Notes under the pieces: model-generated | What the model saw: only the letters and a program-made list of their open reading frames with translations | The model's database searches: none | What the model was told of the DNA's origin: nothing | Assembly: GCA_003212335.1 (NCBI GenBank) | Contig: QCQA01000005.1 | Coordinates: forward strand, 1-64,000 | From: SAR86 cluster bacterium AG-447-A08 | Lineage (GTDB): Bacteria > Pseudomonadota > Gammaproteobacteria > Magnimaribacterales > Magnimaribacteraceae | Length of the DNA stretch: 64,000 bases | Reading direction: 5' to 3' | Shown: positions 34,156 through 43,238 of the stretch, in pieces | Layout: each line of letters opens with the position of its first letter | How positions within the stretch are numbered: the first letter of the stretch is position 1 | Position numbers and translations under genes: made by a program

Positions 34156-35363
34156 TCTGCATATTTATTTAACTCTTCCTTGGCAATAGTCCTTAAGTGC
34201 ACTTCGTCAGGACCATCTCCAATTCTCAGATATCTGATTGAGCTATATAAGCTTGCTAGGGGAGTGTCTTGAGAAACACCGGCTCCACCATGTATCTGAA
34301 TTGCCCTCTCAATAACTCTTACTGCCATACTGGGTACTTCTACTTTTGGCTGTGCAATCTCGCTTTTTGCTTTCTTATTTCCCAGAGTGTCCATCATATA
34401 GGCAGCCTTTAATGTTAGGAGTCTACACATTTCAATTTCGTTACGGCATTTAGCTATAACGTCGTAGTTACCTCCTAATTCAGCAAGTGCTTTCCCAAAA
34501 GCCTTCCTAGAAGAAGCTCTTTTACATAGCAATTCAAGAGCAACTTCTGCAGCACCTATAATTTTCATACAATGATGTATACGACCTGGACCTAACCTGC
34601 CTTGAGCTATTTCGAAACCCCTACCCTCACCCAGTATCATATTTTCTTTAGGAACCCTTACGTTCTCGAAAATCAAGTGAGCGTGACCATTTGGCGCGTG
34701 GTCTGAACCATACACTGTTAGCATTCTTTTTAAGCTAATTCCGGGAGTATCTTTTGGGACAATTATCTGGGATTGCCTTTGATGTTTAGGGGCATCAGGA
34801 TTTGAAACTCCCATGAAAATCATGAATTCACAATCGGGTCTACCATATCCAGAAGTCCACCACTTCTCACCATTAAGAACATAATCATCTCCATCTCTCT
34901 TTATGGAGCTAGCGATATTTGTAGCATCAGAAGAAGCAACATTTGGCTCTGTCATAGCGAAAGCAGAACGTATTTTTCCTTGTAATAAAGGTTCAAGCCA
35001 TTTGTCTTTTTGATAATCACTACCATATTTATCAAGTACTTCCATATTGCCTGCATCAGGAGCAGAAGAATTGAAAACTTCTGAAGTCCAACCAACACCC
35101 ATCATTTCAGCAAGAGGTGCAAACTCTAAATTTGTAAGCCCGTATCCTAAATCTCCAGTTAGAGAAAAGTTCCAAAGACCTTGCTCTCTTGCTTCTTGCT
35201 TAAGTTCAGTTAAAACTTCAGGTACCTGCCAAGGATTTCCTGAATCTCGAAAGCCAGCCATGGCTGAATCGTACTCTTTCTCTCTGGGTCTGATTTTCTG
35301 TTCTATAAAATTAGAAACAAGATTAATCAGTTCTTTTGTTTTTTTTGTGTGTTCAAAGTTCAT
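34152..35363 (-). CDS. acyl-CoA dehydrogenase, ACAD10/ACAD11-like
   Basis: FAD enzyme of 403 residues resembling the dehydrogenase domain of ACAD10/11 and LvaC. Motifs: [15 protein letters not shown] around 136-150, [34 protein letters not shown], and the C-terminal [39 protein letters not shown]. The DGPDEVH tail replaces the usual YEGT glutamate region and marks this subgroup, which in the Lva pathway removes phosphate from a phosphoacyl-CoA. No kinase domain is fused; a suitable kinase gene lies 13 kb away. Substrate unknown. Confidence 0.93.
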   Translation of the reverse strand: MNFEHTKKTKELINLVSNFIEQKIRPREKEYDSAMAGFRDSGNPWQVPEVLTELKQEAREQGLWNFSLTGDLGYGLTNLEFAPLAEMMGVGWTSEVFNSSAPDAGNMEVLDKYGSDYQKDKWLEPLLQGKIRSAFAMTEPNVASSDATNIASSIKRDGDDYVLNGEKWWTSGYGRPDCEFMIFMGVSNPDAPKHQRQSQIIVPKDTPGISLKRMLTVYGSDHAPNGHAHLIFENVRVPKENMILGEGRGFEIAQGRLGPGRIHHCMKIIGAAEVALELLCKRASSRKAFGKALAELGGNYDVIAKCRNEIEMCRLLTLKAAYMMDTLGNKKAKSEIAQPKVEVPSMAVRVIERAIQIHGGAGVSQDTPLASLYSSIRYLRIGDGPDEVHLRTIAKEELNKYAD

Positions 35364-35426
35364 AACTAAATTGAATTCATATTACTAAAAAATGATAACA
35401 TCATTTAAATTATTGGAGAGAACACT

Positions 35427-36833
35427 ATGGACTTTAGAGATTACTCGTTGAAAGATTTGGCTAGCAATATTCAGTCAAAAAAAATGTCAGCTACAGAGGT
35501 CACGCAAGCTGCATTAGACAATATTGATAAATACGATGGAGAGTTAAATGCTTTTTGTGCTGTCAATCATGAAGACGCGATAAACCAAGCAAAGCAAATA
35601 GATAATTTGATTCAAAAAGGTGAAACCGTCGGAAAACTTGCTGGAATACCTATTGGAGTAAAGGATCTGGAAGATGCTAAAGGATTTGTAACGACTTTTG
35701 GTTCTGAATTGCATGTGAATGATAAGCCCGCTAGCGAGGACTCTATATTGGTAAAGCGAATGAGAGATCAAGGTTGCGTAATTTTGGGAAAAACTAATAC
35801 TCCAGAATTCGGGCACAAAGGAAAAACAGATAATGTACCTTTTGGAATAACCAAAAACCCTTGGAATCTTGAATATTCACCAGGAGGATCTTCAGGAGGA
35901 ACATCTGCAGCACTAGCATCAGGAATGATACCTCTAGGAACAGGTTCTGATGGAGGTGGTTCTATAAGAATACCTGCAGCTCTAGGAGGGCTCGCAGGAA
36001 TTAAAACCTCGCAAGGCAGAATCCCTATTGGGGGTGATACACCTCCCGGTTCAGGACTTCTTACGGTAAAGGGTCCAATGGCGAATACTACAGAAGATAA
36101 TGCTCTAGCACTGGATGCAACTGTGGGACCACATCCAACAGATATTTTTTCTTTAGAAGGTGAAAATTTAGATTGGCTGGGCAGCTTAACAGAGGAATTG
36201 CCTAAAACTGCTATATGGTCTCCGACTATGGGGTTCTCTTCTGTAGATAAGGAAATATTATCAAAATGTGAAACGGCGATTAATGCGCTTGCAGATTCGG
36301 ATGTTGAAATTATTGAAAAAGAAACTATCTGGGAGGATAACCCCGTTGAAGCGTGGATGGTATTCTGGGCCTCAGCGTGCGCAAGAAGACAACAACATCT
36401 AATTGGTACGGACGATTTTGAGAAAATAGATCCTCTTCTAAGATTATTTATTGAAATGGGAACCACAATGGATGGTGCATCTTATGCCACCTCAATAGAT
36501 GCTTGTCATAAGTTAGGATATCAGTTGCAAAGGTTCTTTGATGAGTCCCCTTTAATCATCACACCTGCTACATGTGGACATGCACCTAAACTAGAAGGCG
36601 ACGGTTTTGTAAACGGTAATGAAACACCTTCTTGGGTAGATTTTACAATGGGTATCAATATGACTAGAAATCCTGCAGGAGTGATCCCGATTTCTACCTT
36701 AGATTCAGGACTCCCTGCTTCGTTGCAGATTATAGGTGGACAGCGAAGGGATTTAGATGTGCTAAAGGCTATGTATGCTTTTGAAAAAGTAATAGGATTC
36801 TCAGAAAAGGCTTGTGATCATGTCAACTCCTAA
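35427..36833 (+). CDS. amidase signature family hydrolase
   Basis: Amidase of 468 residues with the Ser-cis-Ser-Lys triad context: lysine in GIPIGVKDLEDAKG (near 76), PGGSSGGTSAALASG (near 155), and the nucleophile region GSDGGGSIRIPAALGG. It resembles GatA, but no gatB or gatC is nearby and the C-terminal half differs, so a free amidase acting on small amides is more likely. GGAGAG precedes the ATG. The 2OG-oxygenase gene overlaps its last 14 bases, suggesting coupled expression. Confidence 0.92.
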   Translation: MDFRDYSLKDLASNIQSKKMSATEVTQAALDNIDKYDGELNAFCAVNHEDAINQAKQIDNLIQKGETVGKLAGIPIGVKDLEDAKGFVTTFGSELHVNDKPASEDSILVKRMRDQGCVILGKTNTPEFGHKGKTDNVPFGITKNPWNLEYSPGGSSGGTSAALASGMIPLGTGSDGGGSIRIPAALGGLAGIKTSQGRIPIGGDTPPGSGLLTVKGPMANTTEDNALALDATVGPHPTDIFSLEGENLDWLGSLTEELPKTAIWSPTMGFSSVDKEILSKCETAINALADSDVEIIEKETIWEDNPVEAWMVFWASACARRQQHLIGTDDFEKIDPLLRLFIEMGTTMDGASYATSIDACHKLGYQLQRFFDESPLIITPATCGHAPKLEGDGFVNGNETPSWVDFTMGINMTRNPAGVIPISTLDSGLPASLQIIGGQRRDLDVLKAMYAFEKVIGFSEKACDHVNS

Positions 36834-37773
36834 TGTTCCTCTTATAGATCTCCAAGAAGCTTCGAAGGATAAAGATCAACTTAGATTGCTAGACTCTGCA
36901 TGCAGAGATCATGGTTTTTTTCTCTTAAAAAATCATGGAATGCAAAATGAAATAAATAATATGTGGAGCATGTCGGAATGGTTCTTTGCCCAACAAAGAG
37001 AAGATAAACTTAAGTTATTAAGATCTGAAGAAATTCCTCTTGGTTTCTATGATAGAGAGCTTACAAAACAAAAAAGAGACCTAAAAGAAGTCTTTGACTT
37101 CATGGAAACGCGGTCAGAGAGAGATATCAATCAATGGCCAGATGAACCTCTGTTTAGAGAAACAATGGAAAGCTTCTTTAAAAAATCCTCTGAAGTTGCA
37201 AAAGAGACCTTAGATTTAATTCTGCTCTGTTTGGGTATATCTAAAAATGACTTGGTATTTGGTGACTCTAAAACAAGCAATGCCAGACTAAATTTCTATC
37301 CTGTAGATGATCCTCTTTCTTTATTGGAAAAAAATGAAGTTAATGGATTAGGTGATATGGCCCTACATCATCATACAGATCCCGGCATATTGACATTATT
37401 GCTTCAGGATATGACAGGAGGATTACAAGCAAAATCAAAAGAATTTGGTTGGATAGATATAACTCCTGAGAAAGACTCAATAGTAGTTAATCTGGGTGAC
37501 GCTATGCAAGTCTGGACAAATGATAATTATGTAGCCGCTATTCATAGAGTATCGAAGAGGACATCTGAACCCAGATACAGCACACCTTTCTTTTATAATC
37601 CAACTAGTGATTCAATCATTGAACCCTTATCAATAATTTCTGCTGCAAAGCCGCACTATCGAGCATTTACTTGGAAAGAATATATCCAAGGACGTATAGA
37701 TGATAACTATAAAGATTTAGGACAGGACGATATACAAATATCAAACTTTAAGATCAATCATCATCCAGCATAG
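36820..37773 (+). CDS. 2-oxoglutarate/Fe(II) dioxygenase, isopenicillin N synthase-like
   Basis: Non-haem iron oxygenase of about 317 residues. N-terminal DIOX_N-like start (VPLIDLQEASKDKDQL, CRDHGFFLLKNHG), iron ligands in HHHTDPG and AIHRVSKR, and the 2OG-binding R-x-S in RYSTPFF. Start is ATG 36820 inside the amidase 3' end; an in-frame GTG at 36814 is an alternative. It overlaps the amidase by 14 bases, and its end overlaps the convergent SDR gene by 20. It hydroxylates or desaturates an unknown small molecule, possibly one handled by the amidase. Confidence 0.92.
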   Translation: MSTPNVPLIDLQEASKDKDQLRLLDSACRDHGFFLLKNHGMQNEINNMWSMSEWFFAQQREDKLKLLRSEEIPLGFYDRELTKQKRDLKEVFDFMETRSERDINQWPDEPLFRETMESFFKKSSEVAKETLDLILLCLGISKNDLVFGDSKTSNARLNFYPVDDPLSLLEKNEVNGLGDMALHHHTDPGILTLLLQDMTGGLQAKSKEFGWIDITPEKDSIVVNLGDAMQVWTNDNYVAAIHRVSKRTSEPRYSTPFFYNPTSDSIIEPLSIISAAKPHYRAFTWKEYIQGRIDDNYKDLGQDDIQISNFKINHHPA

Positions 37774-38539
37774 TTGCGTGGTTCCACCATGCCAAGTCTG
37801 AAAATGCCCTCAGATCAAGTTCATGCGTCCAGGCTGAACGATGTTGCTGCGATAAATGAAAATAAGTTTTGGCTATCTCCTCAGGCAATAACAGACCATC
37901 ATGCTCCATTCCTTTGGTTTCTCTAAGCTGTTGATACATTTCAGGGCCTAACATTTTTCCTAAAGTATCAGGAGCATCGACGGCCCCATCTACAATAATG
38001 TGAGCTACGTGTACGCCTTTCGAAGCAAATTCAGCATTTAGAGACTGACAAAGCATCCTTCGGCCGGCCATTGCGGCCGCGTGTGAATGTTGAGTAGCAT
38101 TTCCTCTCATGGCTGCAGTAGCTGAAGTAACCAAGATGGTCCCCTTTCCCCTCTCAACCATCAAAGGGCAAAGAATTTTAGCAACCCTAAACAGCCCAAA
38201 GCTTGCCATTTTCCATCCCCACTCAAATTCTTTATAGGTAGTCTGACTTAAAAGTTTCATTCCTGTTTGAGCACCAAGATTGTAGATGACGACTTCAATC
38301 GGACCGACATCCTTTTCTACTTTATTTATAACTTCTTCTATTGCATCCTCTTCAATAGCATTGACTAGCTCGCCAGAAGCTGAGCCTCCAGATTTTTCTA
38401 TATTCTTTATAAGCCTATCTAAACCTTCTTGATCAGAGCGTCGACACAAATGTGAGTGATACCCCTCATTCGCAAATTTTGCTGCTACAGTTCCTCCTAT
38501 TCCGGCTCCTGCACCAAATACTAAACAAACTGGTTTCAT
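37754..38539 (-). CDS. short-chain dehydrogenase-like protein lacking the YxxxK pair
   Basis: SDR fold, 261 residues. The Rossmann motif GAGAGIGGTVAAKFA is at 9-23, NLGA near 87, and the catalytic-type Ser at 139 in VTSATAAM. At the place of the catalytic Tyr and Lys (152 and 156) it has Ser and Ala within HSHAAAMAGRR, so ordinary alcohol dehydrogenation is doubtful. Similar proteins (often FASAKFALR) occur beside lipid-degradation genes. It is transcribed after a thioesterase gene 11 bases upstream. Confidence 0.88.
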   Translation of the reverse strand: MKPVCLVFGAGAGIGGTVAAKFANEGYHSHLCRRSDQEGLDRLIKNIEKSGGSASGELVNAIEEDAIEEVINKVEKDVGPIEVVIYNLGAQTGMKLLSQTTYKEFEWGWKMASFGLFRVAKILCPLMVERGKGTILVTSATAAMRGNATQHSHAAAMAGRRMLCQSLNAEFASKGVHVAHIIVDGAVDAPDTLGKMLGPEMYQQLRETKGMEHDGLLLPEEIAKTYFHLSQQHRSAWTHELDLRAFSDLAWWNHATMLDDD

Positions 38540-38550
38540 TCTTCTCTCCT

Positions 38551-38958
38551 TTAATTGATATCTACTGGTTGAGCTGTGTGCATTAAAGTAGCAACCAGCT
38601 TATTATCTAAATTGAATATTCTTCCCTCTGATGTTGCGCTTCTGCTGCCTAGTTTAATTATTTTAACTTCCATGGTTGCTCTACCTATTGGGAGCGGCCT
38701 ATGAAATAGAACATGTAAATCAGTAGTCATGGGTGCTTTTTTCTCCTTATAACCCGAGATCATTGCAGCTGAAGTAGCATCATCTAGAGCAGTTGTGATC
38801 ATTCCTCCTTGCACAAAACCCATTGGGTTACTACATAGTTCATTGAATTCACATGAAAAAGTAAAAATGTCGTCAACAGCTGATACAAATTCAAGATTGA
38901 GGAATTCCATTGATTTTCCAAAAAATTCCTTACTAAATTCCTTTATTTTCTCTTCCAT
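38551..38958 (-). CDS. PaaI-type acyl-CoA thioesterase
   Basis: Hotdog-fold protein of 135 residues. The family helix region is GFVQGGMITTALDDATSAAM near residue 47, followed by TTDLHVLFHRPLPIG, the strand that lines the active site. The Q/GG and Asp in ALDD match the PaaI/YbgC-like catalytic layout. It sits between the TonB-C-like exported protein (3-base gap) and the SDR-like gene, all on the minus strand under one likely promoter at 39518-39546. Substrate unknown. Confidence 0.87.
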   Translation of the reverse strand: MEEKIKEFSKEFFGKSMEFLNLEFVSAVDDIFTFSCEFNELCSNPMGFVQGGMITTALDDATSAAMISGYKEKKAPMTTDLHVLFHRPLPIGRATMEVKIIKLGSRSATSEGRIFNLDNKLVATLMHTAQPVDIN

Positions 38959-38961
38959 AAT

Positions 38962-39492
38962 TTATTTTTCGTAGATATTCCATCCTGTACTTCCCTGTAA
39001 ATCTCTTAGGAAATACTCTTTACCATTTATTTCAACAGGTTCATATCTAAGTGCTTTAAGATTATCTCTCAAAAATGAGAGAGCTCTTTTTTTATCCATC
39101 TCTCCTTCTAAATCAATAATATCGACATCAGTTATTCTTCCATTGGTATTAATAGCATAGGAAAACACAACCTTCGTTTGGCCAAAACCATGATTTTCAC
39201 TGGATGCAAATAAAGTCTTTTTTTGTGTTCTCTTGATAGGCTTGCAAAATAACCTATTACAGATTTTTTGATTGGCGATATTCGCTTCATCCCACTGCTT
39301 TAAGGTACATGAAGTAGTTCCACATTCAAGGCAATGCTTATTAGCCTTTTGTCTCATGGACTTTATTTGTTCAAGTGAATCCTCAGCTAAAATTTCATTA
39401 AAATCAGTTAAGCAGATGTTTGATTGAGAGTAAGCCAAGGGGCTGTAAAAAAATACAAAAAGAAAAATGAACCTTAAAGATGAAAACGACAT
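38962..39492 (-). CDS. exported protein with TonB C-terminal-like domain
   Basis: 176 residues from the ATG at 39492, chosen because AAGGAAGGA lies about 7 bases upstream and it opens directly with a signal peptide (MSFSSLRFIFLFVFFYSPLAYS). The mature part has several cysteines (CLTD, CLECGTTSC, CNRLFC) and a C-terminal region VVFSYAINTNGRITDVDII...LRDNLKALRYEP that resembles the TonB_C domain. It lacks the Pro-rich spacer and membrane anchor of real TonB, so it is not an energy transducer of standard type. A periplasmic role is likely but undefined. Confidence 0.78.
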   Translation of the reverse strand: MSFSSLRFIFLFVFFYSPLAYSQSNICLTDFNEILAEDSLEQIKSMRQKANKHCLECGTTSCTLKQWDEANIANQKICNRLFCKPIKRTQKKTLFASSENHGFGQTKVVFSYAINTNGRITDVDIIDLEGEMDKKRALSFLRDNLKALRYEPVEINGKEYFLRDLQGSTGWNIYEK

Positions 39493-39517
39493 AGTTAATC
39501 CTTCCTTGCCAGCAACT

Positions 39518-39546
39518 AGTATCAAATCTTTCAAAAAGATAGTCAA
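39518..39546 (-). promoter_or_regulatory. sigma-70 promoter for the minus-strand three-gene cluster
   Basis: On the minus strand TTGACT (39546-39541) and GATACT (39523-39518) are 17 bases apart. Initiation near 39511 gives a leader of about 20 bases with the AAGGAAGGA site before the ATG at 39492. Confidence 0.5.
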
Positions 39547-39639
39547 TAAATAGAGAAAAATATACATATATTTTAAATAGCATTAATCCCCAAAAGCCTT
39601 TAATATTCAGGTTCTTTTTAAACATAAGTAAAAATAATT

Positions 39640-40812
39640 ATGCACGTAGAATTAAATTCAGAAGACTTGGCCTTTAGAGAAGAAGTGAGAACTTTTTTTG
39701 AAGAAAACAAGATAAAAGATGGTGAAGACTATTTCTCTTGGAGAGAAAGCTGGTTTAAAAAAGCTAGAGAAAAAGGAGGCTGGGATGTTCCTAAATGGCC
39801 TGCTAAGTTCGGCGGTCCTGGATGGTCGCCAACACAACATTATATTTGGGAACAAGAAACAGCAAGAGCAAATCTTCCTTTTGACCTTCCATTTGGTCTG
39901 GGTATGTTGGCACCGATACTAATGAATTACGGTAGTGAAGAACAACAAGAAAGGTTCCTGCCTGATATTAGGGACAGAAAAGTAAACTGGTGTCAGGGTT
40001 ATTCTGAGCCTGGTGCGGGTTCTGATTTGGCAAATCTCAAAACAAAAGCTGTTCTTTCGGAGGATGGAACTTACTACACTGTCAATGGATCAAAAATATG
40101 GACAACACTTGCCCATATGGCAGATTGGATTTTCTGCCTCACAAGAACGGATGATTCAGGAATAAAACAACAAGGAATAACTTTTCTTTTGTTTCCAATG
40201 AAACAAGAAGGAATTGAAGTCAAACCAATCATTACTCTTGGTGGTTCACATACAGTTAATACTGTTCACTTTACTGATGTGAAAGTCCCTGTCGAAAATA
40301 GAATTGGCGAAGAAGGAAAGGGTTGGACTTACGCAAAAGGCTTACTGGAACATGAGAGGACTGGCCTGGCCGGACTTTCGAAATCTTTGGTAGAGTTAGA
40401 GCAACTAAAAGATAAGGCAAGAACAATTCAAAGAGGCAATGGAAATCTGATGGATGAAGCAAGCTATAGATCAAAAGTTGGTGAGCTTGAAATAGACTTA
40501 CTAGCTACAGAGTTTACAGAATTGAGAAGCTTAGCATCTGCTGCTTCAGGTGGAGAACCAGGTCCAGAATCTTCAATTCTTAAATTGAAAGGGACAGAAA
40601 TAAAACAACGGATACAGAAGTTAACTGTTGAAGCTAGCGGAATTTATGCTTCGGCCTGGGGCGATAAAGGTGCCGGTCCATCTTTTGCCAAAGGCGGAAC
40701 AGCAGGATATCTTAATAGTCGTTATTTCACCATTTATGGTGGAGCTAGCGAAGTTCAGAAAGATATCGTTGCTAAAAAGGTACTTGGACTAACTACTGGG
40801 AAATCAAAATGA
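39640..40812 (+). CDS. acyl-CoA dehydrogenase, larger/catalytic-type subunit
   Basis: FAD-dependent acyl-CoA dehydrogenase of 390 residues: WDVPKWPAKFGGPGWSPTQ near 48, YSEPGAGSDLANLKTKA at 121-137, SKIWTTLAHMADW, and LLEHERTG at 235-242 where this subgroup may hold its catalytic base. The terminal YFTIYGGASEVQK has GG rather than EG, as in steroid and side-chain dehydrogenases of the FadE28/29 type that work as mixed tetramers. Its stop overlaps the next acyl-CoA dehydrogenase start (ATGA), pointing to a heteromeric enzyme. Substrate unknown. Confidence 0.93.
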   Translation: MHVELNSEDLAFREEVRTFFEENKIKDGEDYFSWRESWFKKAREKGGWDVPKWPAKFGGPGWSPTQHYIWEQETARANLPFDLPFGLGMLAPILMNYGSEEQQERFLPDIRDRKVNWCQGYSEPGAGSDLANLKTKAVLSEDGTYYTVNGSKIWTTLAHMADWIFCLTRTDDSGIKQQGITFLLFPMKQEGIEVKPIITLGGSHTVNTVHFTDVKVPVENRIGEEGKGWTYAKGLLEHERTGLAGLSKSLVELEQLKDKARTIQRGNGNLMDEASYRSKVGELEIDLLATEFTELRSLASAASGGEPGPESSILKLKGTEIKQRIQKLTVEASGIYASAWGDKGAGPSFAKGGTAGYLNSRYFTIYGGASEVQKDIVAKKVLGLTTGKSK

Positions 40813-41936
40813 ATTTTGAATTATCCGAAGAACAAAAAATGATTCAACAAAGCGTCGAGCGCTTTGTTCAAGAAAACTATGATCTTACAAACAGAGTTAA
40901 GATAAGCTCTGAGGATCCTGGCTATAGTCAGGAATATTGGACCGCAATGGCTGAATTAGGCTGGTTAGGTCTCGCCTTTAGCGAAGAAGAAGGAGGATTT
41001 GGTGGAAATCAAATTGATACTCTAGTATTGATGGAACAATTTGGTAAGGGTCTTGTTCTGGAGCCTTTCTTGGCAAATATAGTCCTCGGCGGTGGAGCTA
41101 TAAAAAGAGGAGGAAGTCCTGCAATTAAAGAATCCATCTTACCAAATCTAATTGAGGGAAATCTCCAAGTCACTTTGGCATATGCTGAAGAACAAAGCAG
41201 ATTTGATATAGAAGATGTTGCAACAGCTGCAAGGGAAGATGGGAGTAATTTCATCATCAATGGGAAAAAATCCATGGTATTGAATGCCGAATCTGCAGAT
41301 AAGATTGTTGTAGTAACAAGAACAAGTGGAAGCCAAGTAGATGAAGATGGTATTTCTTTATTTCTAGTAGATGCAACCTCTAAAGGCATTGAGAGAGAAA
41401 ACTTTCCAACAGTAGATGGATTGAGAGCTTCAGAAATTACATTTACTGATGTTGAAGTGCCCTCCGGTAACTTAATCGGAGAAAAAGATAAAGGCTTTGC
41501 AATACTTCAAGCTGTTGTAAATGATGCAATTCTTGCATTATCTGCCGAAGCTGTTGGTGCAATGGAAGTTCTTTATAAAGATACAGTTGAATACACACAA
41601 CAAAGAGAGCAATTTGATCACCCTCTTTCAGACTTTCAGGTTCTACAACATCGTATGGTTGATATGTTTATGGAATATGAACAGTGTAAATCTCTTTTGT
41701 TAAGAGCAACAATGGAAACGGTGCAAGATCCAATTCTTGCACAGAGAACAGTTCATGCGCTGAAGCACCTAATAGGAAAATCAGGTATTTTTGTTGGCGA
41801 AAGTGCAGTACAACTCCATGGAGGGATGGGGGTAACTGAAGAGCTGAGAATTGGACACTTTTTTAAAAGATTATTAGTAATAGATTCTCAGTTTGGAAAT
41901 TCTGATTTTCATCTAGATAAATTTACTAGCCTTTAA
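40809..41936 (+). CDS. acyl-CoA dehydrogenase, second subunit
   Basis: 375 residues of the acyl-CoA dehydrogenase fold (NFELSEEQKMIQQSVERFV, AELGWLGLAFSEEEGGFGG, VQLHGGMGVTEELRIGHFFKRLLVID). The FAD/substrate loop normally reading SEPxAGSD is replaced by YAEEQSRFD around 120, and the C-terminal EGT or GGT loop is also missing. The protein is therefore probably a structural partner of the preceding dehydrogenase, as in alpha2beta2 enzymes. It overlaps that gene by 4 bases. Confidence 0.92.
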   Translation: MNFELSEEQKMIQQSVERFVQENYDLTNRVKISSEDPGYSQEYWTAMAELGWLGLAFSEEEGGFGGNQIDTLVLMEQFGKGLVLEPFLANIVLGGGAIKRGGSPAIKESILPNLIEGNLQVTLAYAEEQSRFDIEDVATAAREDGSNFIINGKKSMVLNAESADKIVVVTRTSGSQVDEDGISLFLVDATSKGIERENFPTVDGLRASEITFTDVEVPSGNLIGEKDKGFAILQAVVNDAILALSAEAVGAMEVLYKDTVEYTQQREQFDHPLSDFQVLQHRMVDMFMEYEQCKSLLLRATMETVQDPILAQRTVHALKHLIGKSGIFVGESAVQLHGGMGVTEELRIGHFFKRLLVIDSQFGNSDFHLDKFTSL

Positions 41937-41982
41937 AGTCGGTTTTAGAACTTTTAGACATTCATTTTGTCAAAATAAAACT

Positions 41983-42447
41983 ATGAAAAATTTTATTACC
42001 TTCTTGTGGCTTAATTTAATGCTACTTAGTTGTGCGAATTCTTCACTTCAACCTGATACTTTTGAACGAGATGCTGCACAAAGAGTCTCAAATGTTTTGT
42101 ATGGAGAAATAGTATCTCTGAAGCAAGTTAAAATTGAAGGAGATACAAAGTCTGGAACGATTGTAGGGGGTTTGGTTGGTGCAGCTGCTGGAAGCGGAGT
42201 AAGCGACTCTAAACCTGAATCAGAGATAGGAGCAGTACTTGGAGGAGCTATTGGTGCAACTCTTGGCGGAAACTTATCTAAGAACATTAGAGCAGTTGAA
42301 GGGGTTCAGCTCACAATAAATATGGACGATGGCAGAACAATATCAGTTGTCCAGGAAGTTGGAAGTTATAGATTTTCTGTAGGCGATTTAGTCGAAGTTA
42401 TCTCAACAAAAGGAAAAACCAGAGTCTCTCCCTCTGGATTAAAATAA
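41983..42447 (+). CDS. outer membrane lipoprotein with glycine zipper (SlyB-like)
   Basis: 154 residues. Lipoprotein signal with lipobox LLSC (Cys18), then a conserved ERDAAQRVSNVLYGEIVSLKQV strand. A glycine-zipper region follows (IVGGLVGAAAGSGV and GAVLGGAIGATLGGNL) and a C-terminal beta domain (VEGVQLTINMDDGRTISVVQE). SlyB-like proteins span or line the outer membrane and help keep it intact under stress. It stands alone between the acyl-CoA dehydrogenase pair and a terminator hairpin. Confidence 0.88.
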   Translation: MKNFITFLWLNLMLLSCANSSLQPDTFERDAAQRVSNVLYGEIVSLKQVKIEGDTKSGTIVGGLVGAAAGSGVSDSKPESEIGAVLGGAIGATLGGNLSKNIRAVEGVQLTINMDDGRTISVVQEVGSYRFSVGDLVEVISTKGKTRVSPSGLK

Positions 42448-42461
42448 GAATTGATAAGTAA

Positions 42462-42487
42462 ATGGCAGCTCAGAAAAGAGCTGCCAT
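42462..42487. terminator. hairpin between convergent genes
   Basis: ATGGCAGCTC (42462-42471) and GAGCTGCCAT (42478-42487) form a perfect 10-pair stem with loop AGAAAA. It lies 15 bases after the SlyB-like stop and 13 bases before the end of the convergent PDZ gene, so it can serve both. T tracts are poor on either side. Confidence 0.6.
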
Positions 42488-42500
42488 GCTTATTCACTGA

Positions 42501-43238
42501 TTATCGCGTAAGAGAAAATCCTAGCTGACTTTGTACCAACCTTTCTTCTGAAAGATCTCCTCTAGCTAAGACTTTTCCTTGATCATCGAAAAGGAATCTT
42601 GTCACAACATTTTGTTCAAATTCTAAATCAAAGGTTGTATTCATACTTCTGTGCCAATGCCATACATATACAGTATTGTCCTCATCATTGGAGGCAACTT
42701 CATTTATTCTGTATTCAATAGTGGTCCAGTTTTCTTCATTGGCTTCAGTAAGATTTTCTAACACCTGCTCTTTAGTATTAGAAGAATTAACAATTCCTCT
42801 AGTAACACTAATAGACTTTTCCTTTCCATCTCTTAAAACAATTGCATTAACTTTTTTTCCAGGAAGTCCTGAGAATGCCAATTTCTCTTCATCTATATTT
42901 TTTTGATTAACTTCTACTCCTTCAACCGAAATGAATTCATCTCCTGATTGAAGTATGCCTTCTGCTGGACTATCACTAATGACTCTCTCCACAACCATTC
43001 TGCCCTCGCCTAGTTGTGGATTCCAATTAAATCCAAATCCTACGAATCTTCCAGGATAATTCAAACCATTCTCTGCCATGTTGGCTTTAACAGAATCGAT
43101 CATCTCTTGCTTCCCTGCATAAGCAGCTTCTATCCAAGCCTTTGCGGTATCTTCATTAGTCGTGGAATTTCCAGCAAACAAAGTACTCGGTAAGAATGAT
43201 AGCGAAATTACAACAAGTGCAGCCTGTATTGTTTTCAT
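42501..43238 (-). CDS. exported protein with PDZ domain, possibly inserted in a SnoaL-like fold
   Basis: 245 residues. Signal peptide 1-22 ends at LFAG. A single PDZ domain spans about residues 64-148 (GRFVGFGFNWNPQ, ISDSPAEGILQSGDEFISVEGVEV, VNAIVLRDGKEKSISVTRG). Flanking segments (EDTAKAWIEAAYAGKQ before; ENWTTIEYRINEV and TVYVWHWHRS after) look like the two halves of a SnoaL-like cone fold, which would make the PDZ an insertion. There is no protease domain. The ATG has a GGAG site upstream. Periplasmic role unknown. Confidence 0.8.
   Translation of the reverse strand: MKTIQAALVVISLSFLPSTLFAGNSTTNEDTAKAWIEAAYAGKQEMIDSVKANMAENGLNYPGRFVGFGFNWNPQLGEGRMVVERVISDSPAEGILQSGDEFISVEGVEVNQKNIDEEKLAFSGLPGKKVNAIVLRDGKEKSISVTRGIVNSSNTKEQVLENLTEANEENWTTIEYRINEVASNDEDNTVYVWHWHRSMNTTFDLEFEQNVVTRFLFDDQGKVLARGDLSEERLVQSQLGFSLTR

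Noticed and set aside
35768-36466. Long open frame of 232 codons opposite the amidase gene
   Set aside because: It lies wholly antisense to a well-supported amidase, has no ribosome-binding site and no recognisable motif; it arises from codon bias of the real gene.
35427-36833. gatA, Glu-tRNA amidotransferase subunit A
   Set aside because: No gatB or gatC nearby and the C-terminal half is unlike GatA; only the general amidase signature is shared.
38962-39492. Calling this gene tonB
   Set aside because: It has a cleavable signal peptide and no proline-rich spacer or N-terminal anchor; only a weak TonB_C-like tail is visible.
41009-41389. 126-codon frame antisense to the second acyl-CoA dehydrogenase subunit
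   Set aside because: Shadow frame; the plus-strand gene is intact and overlaps its partner by ATGA.
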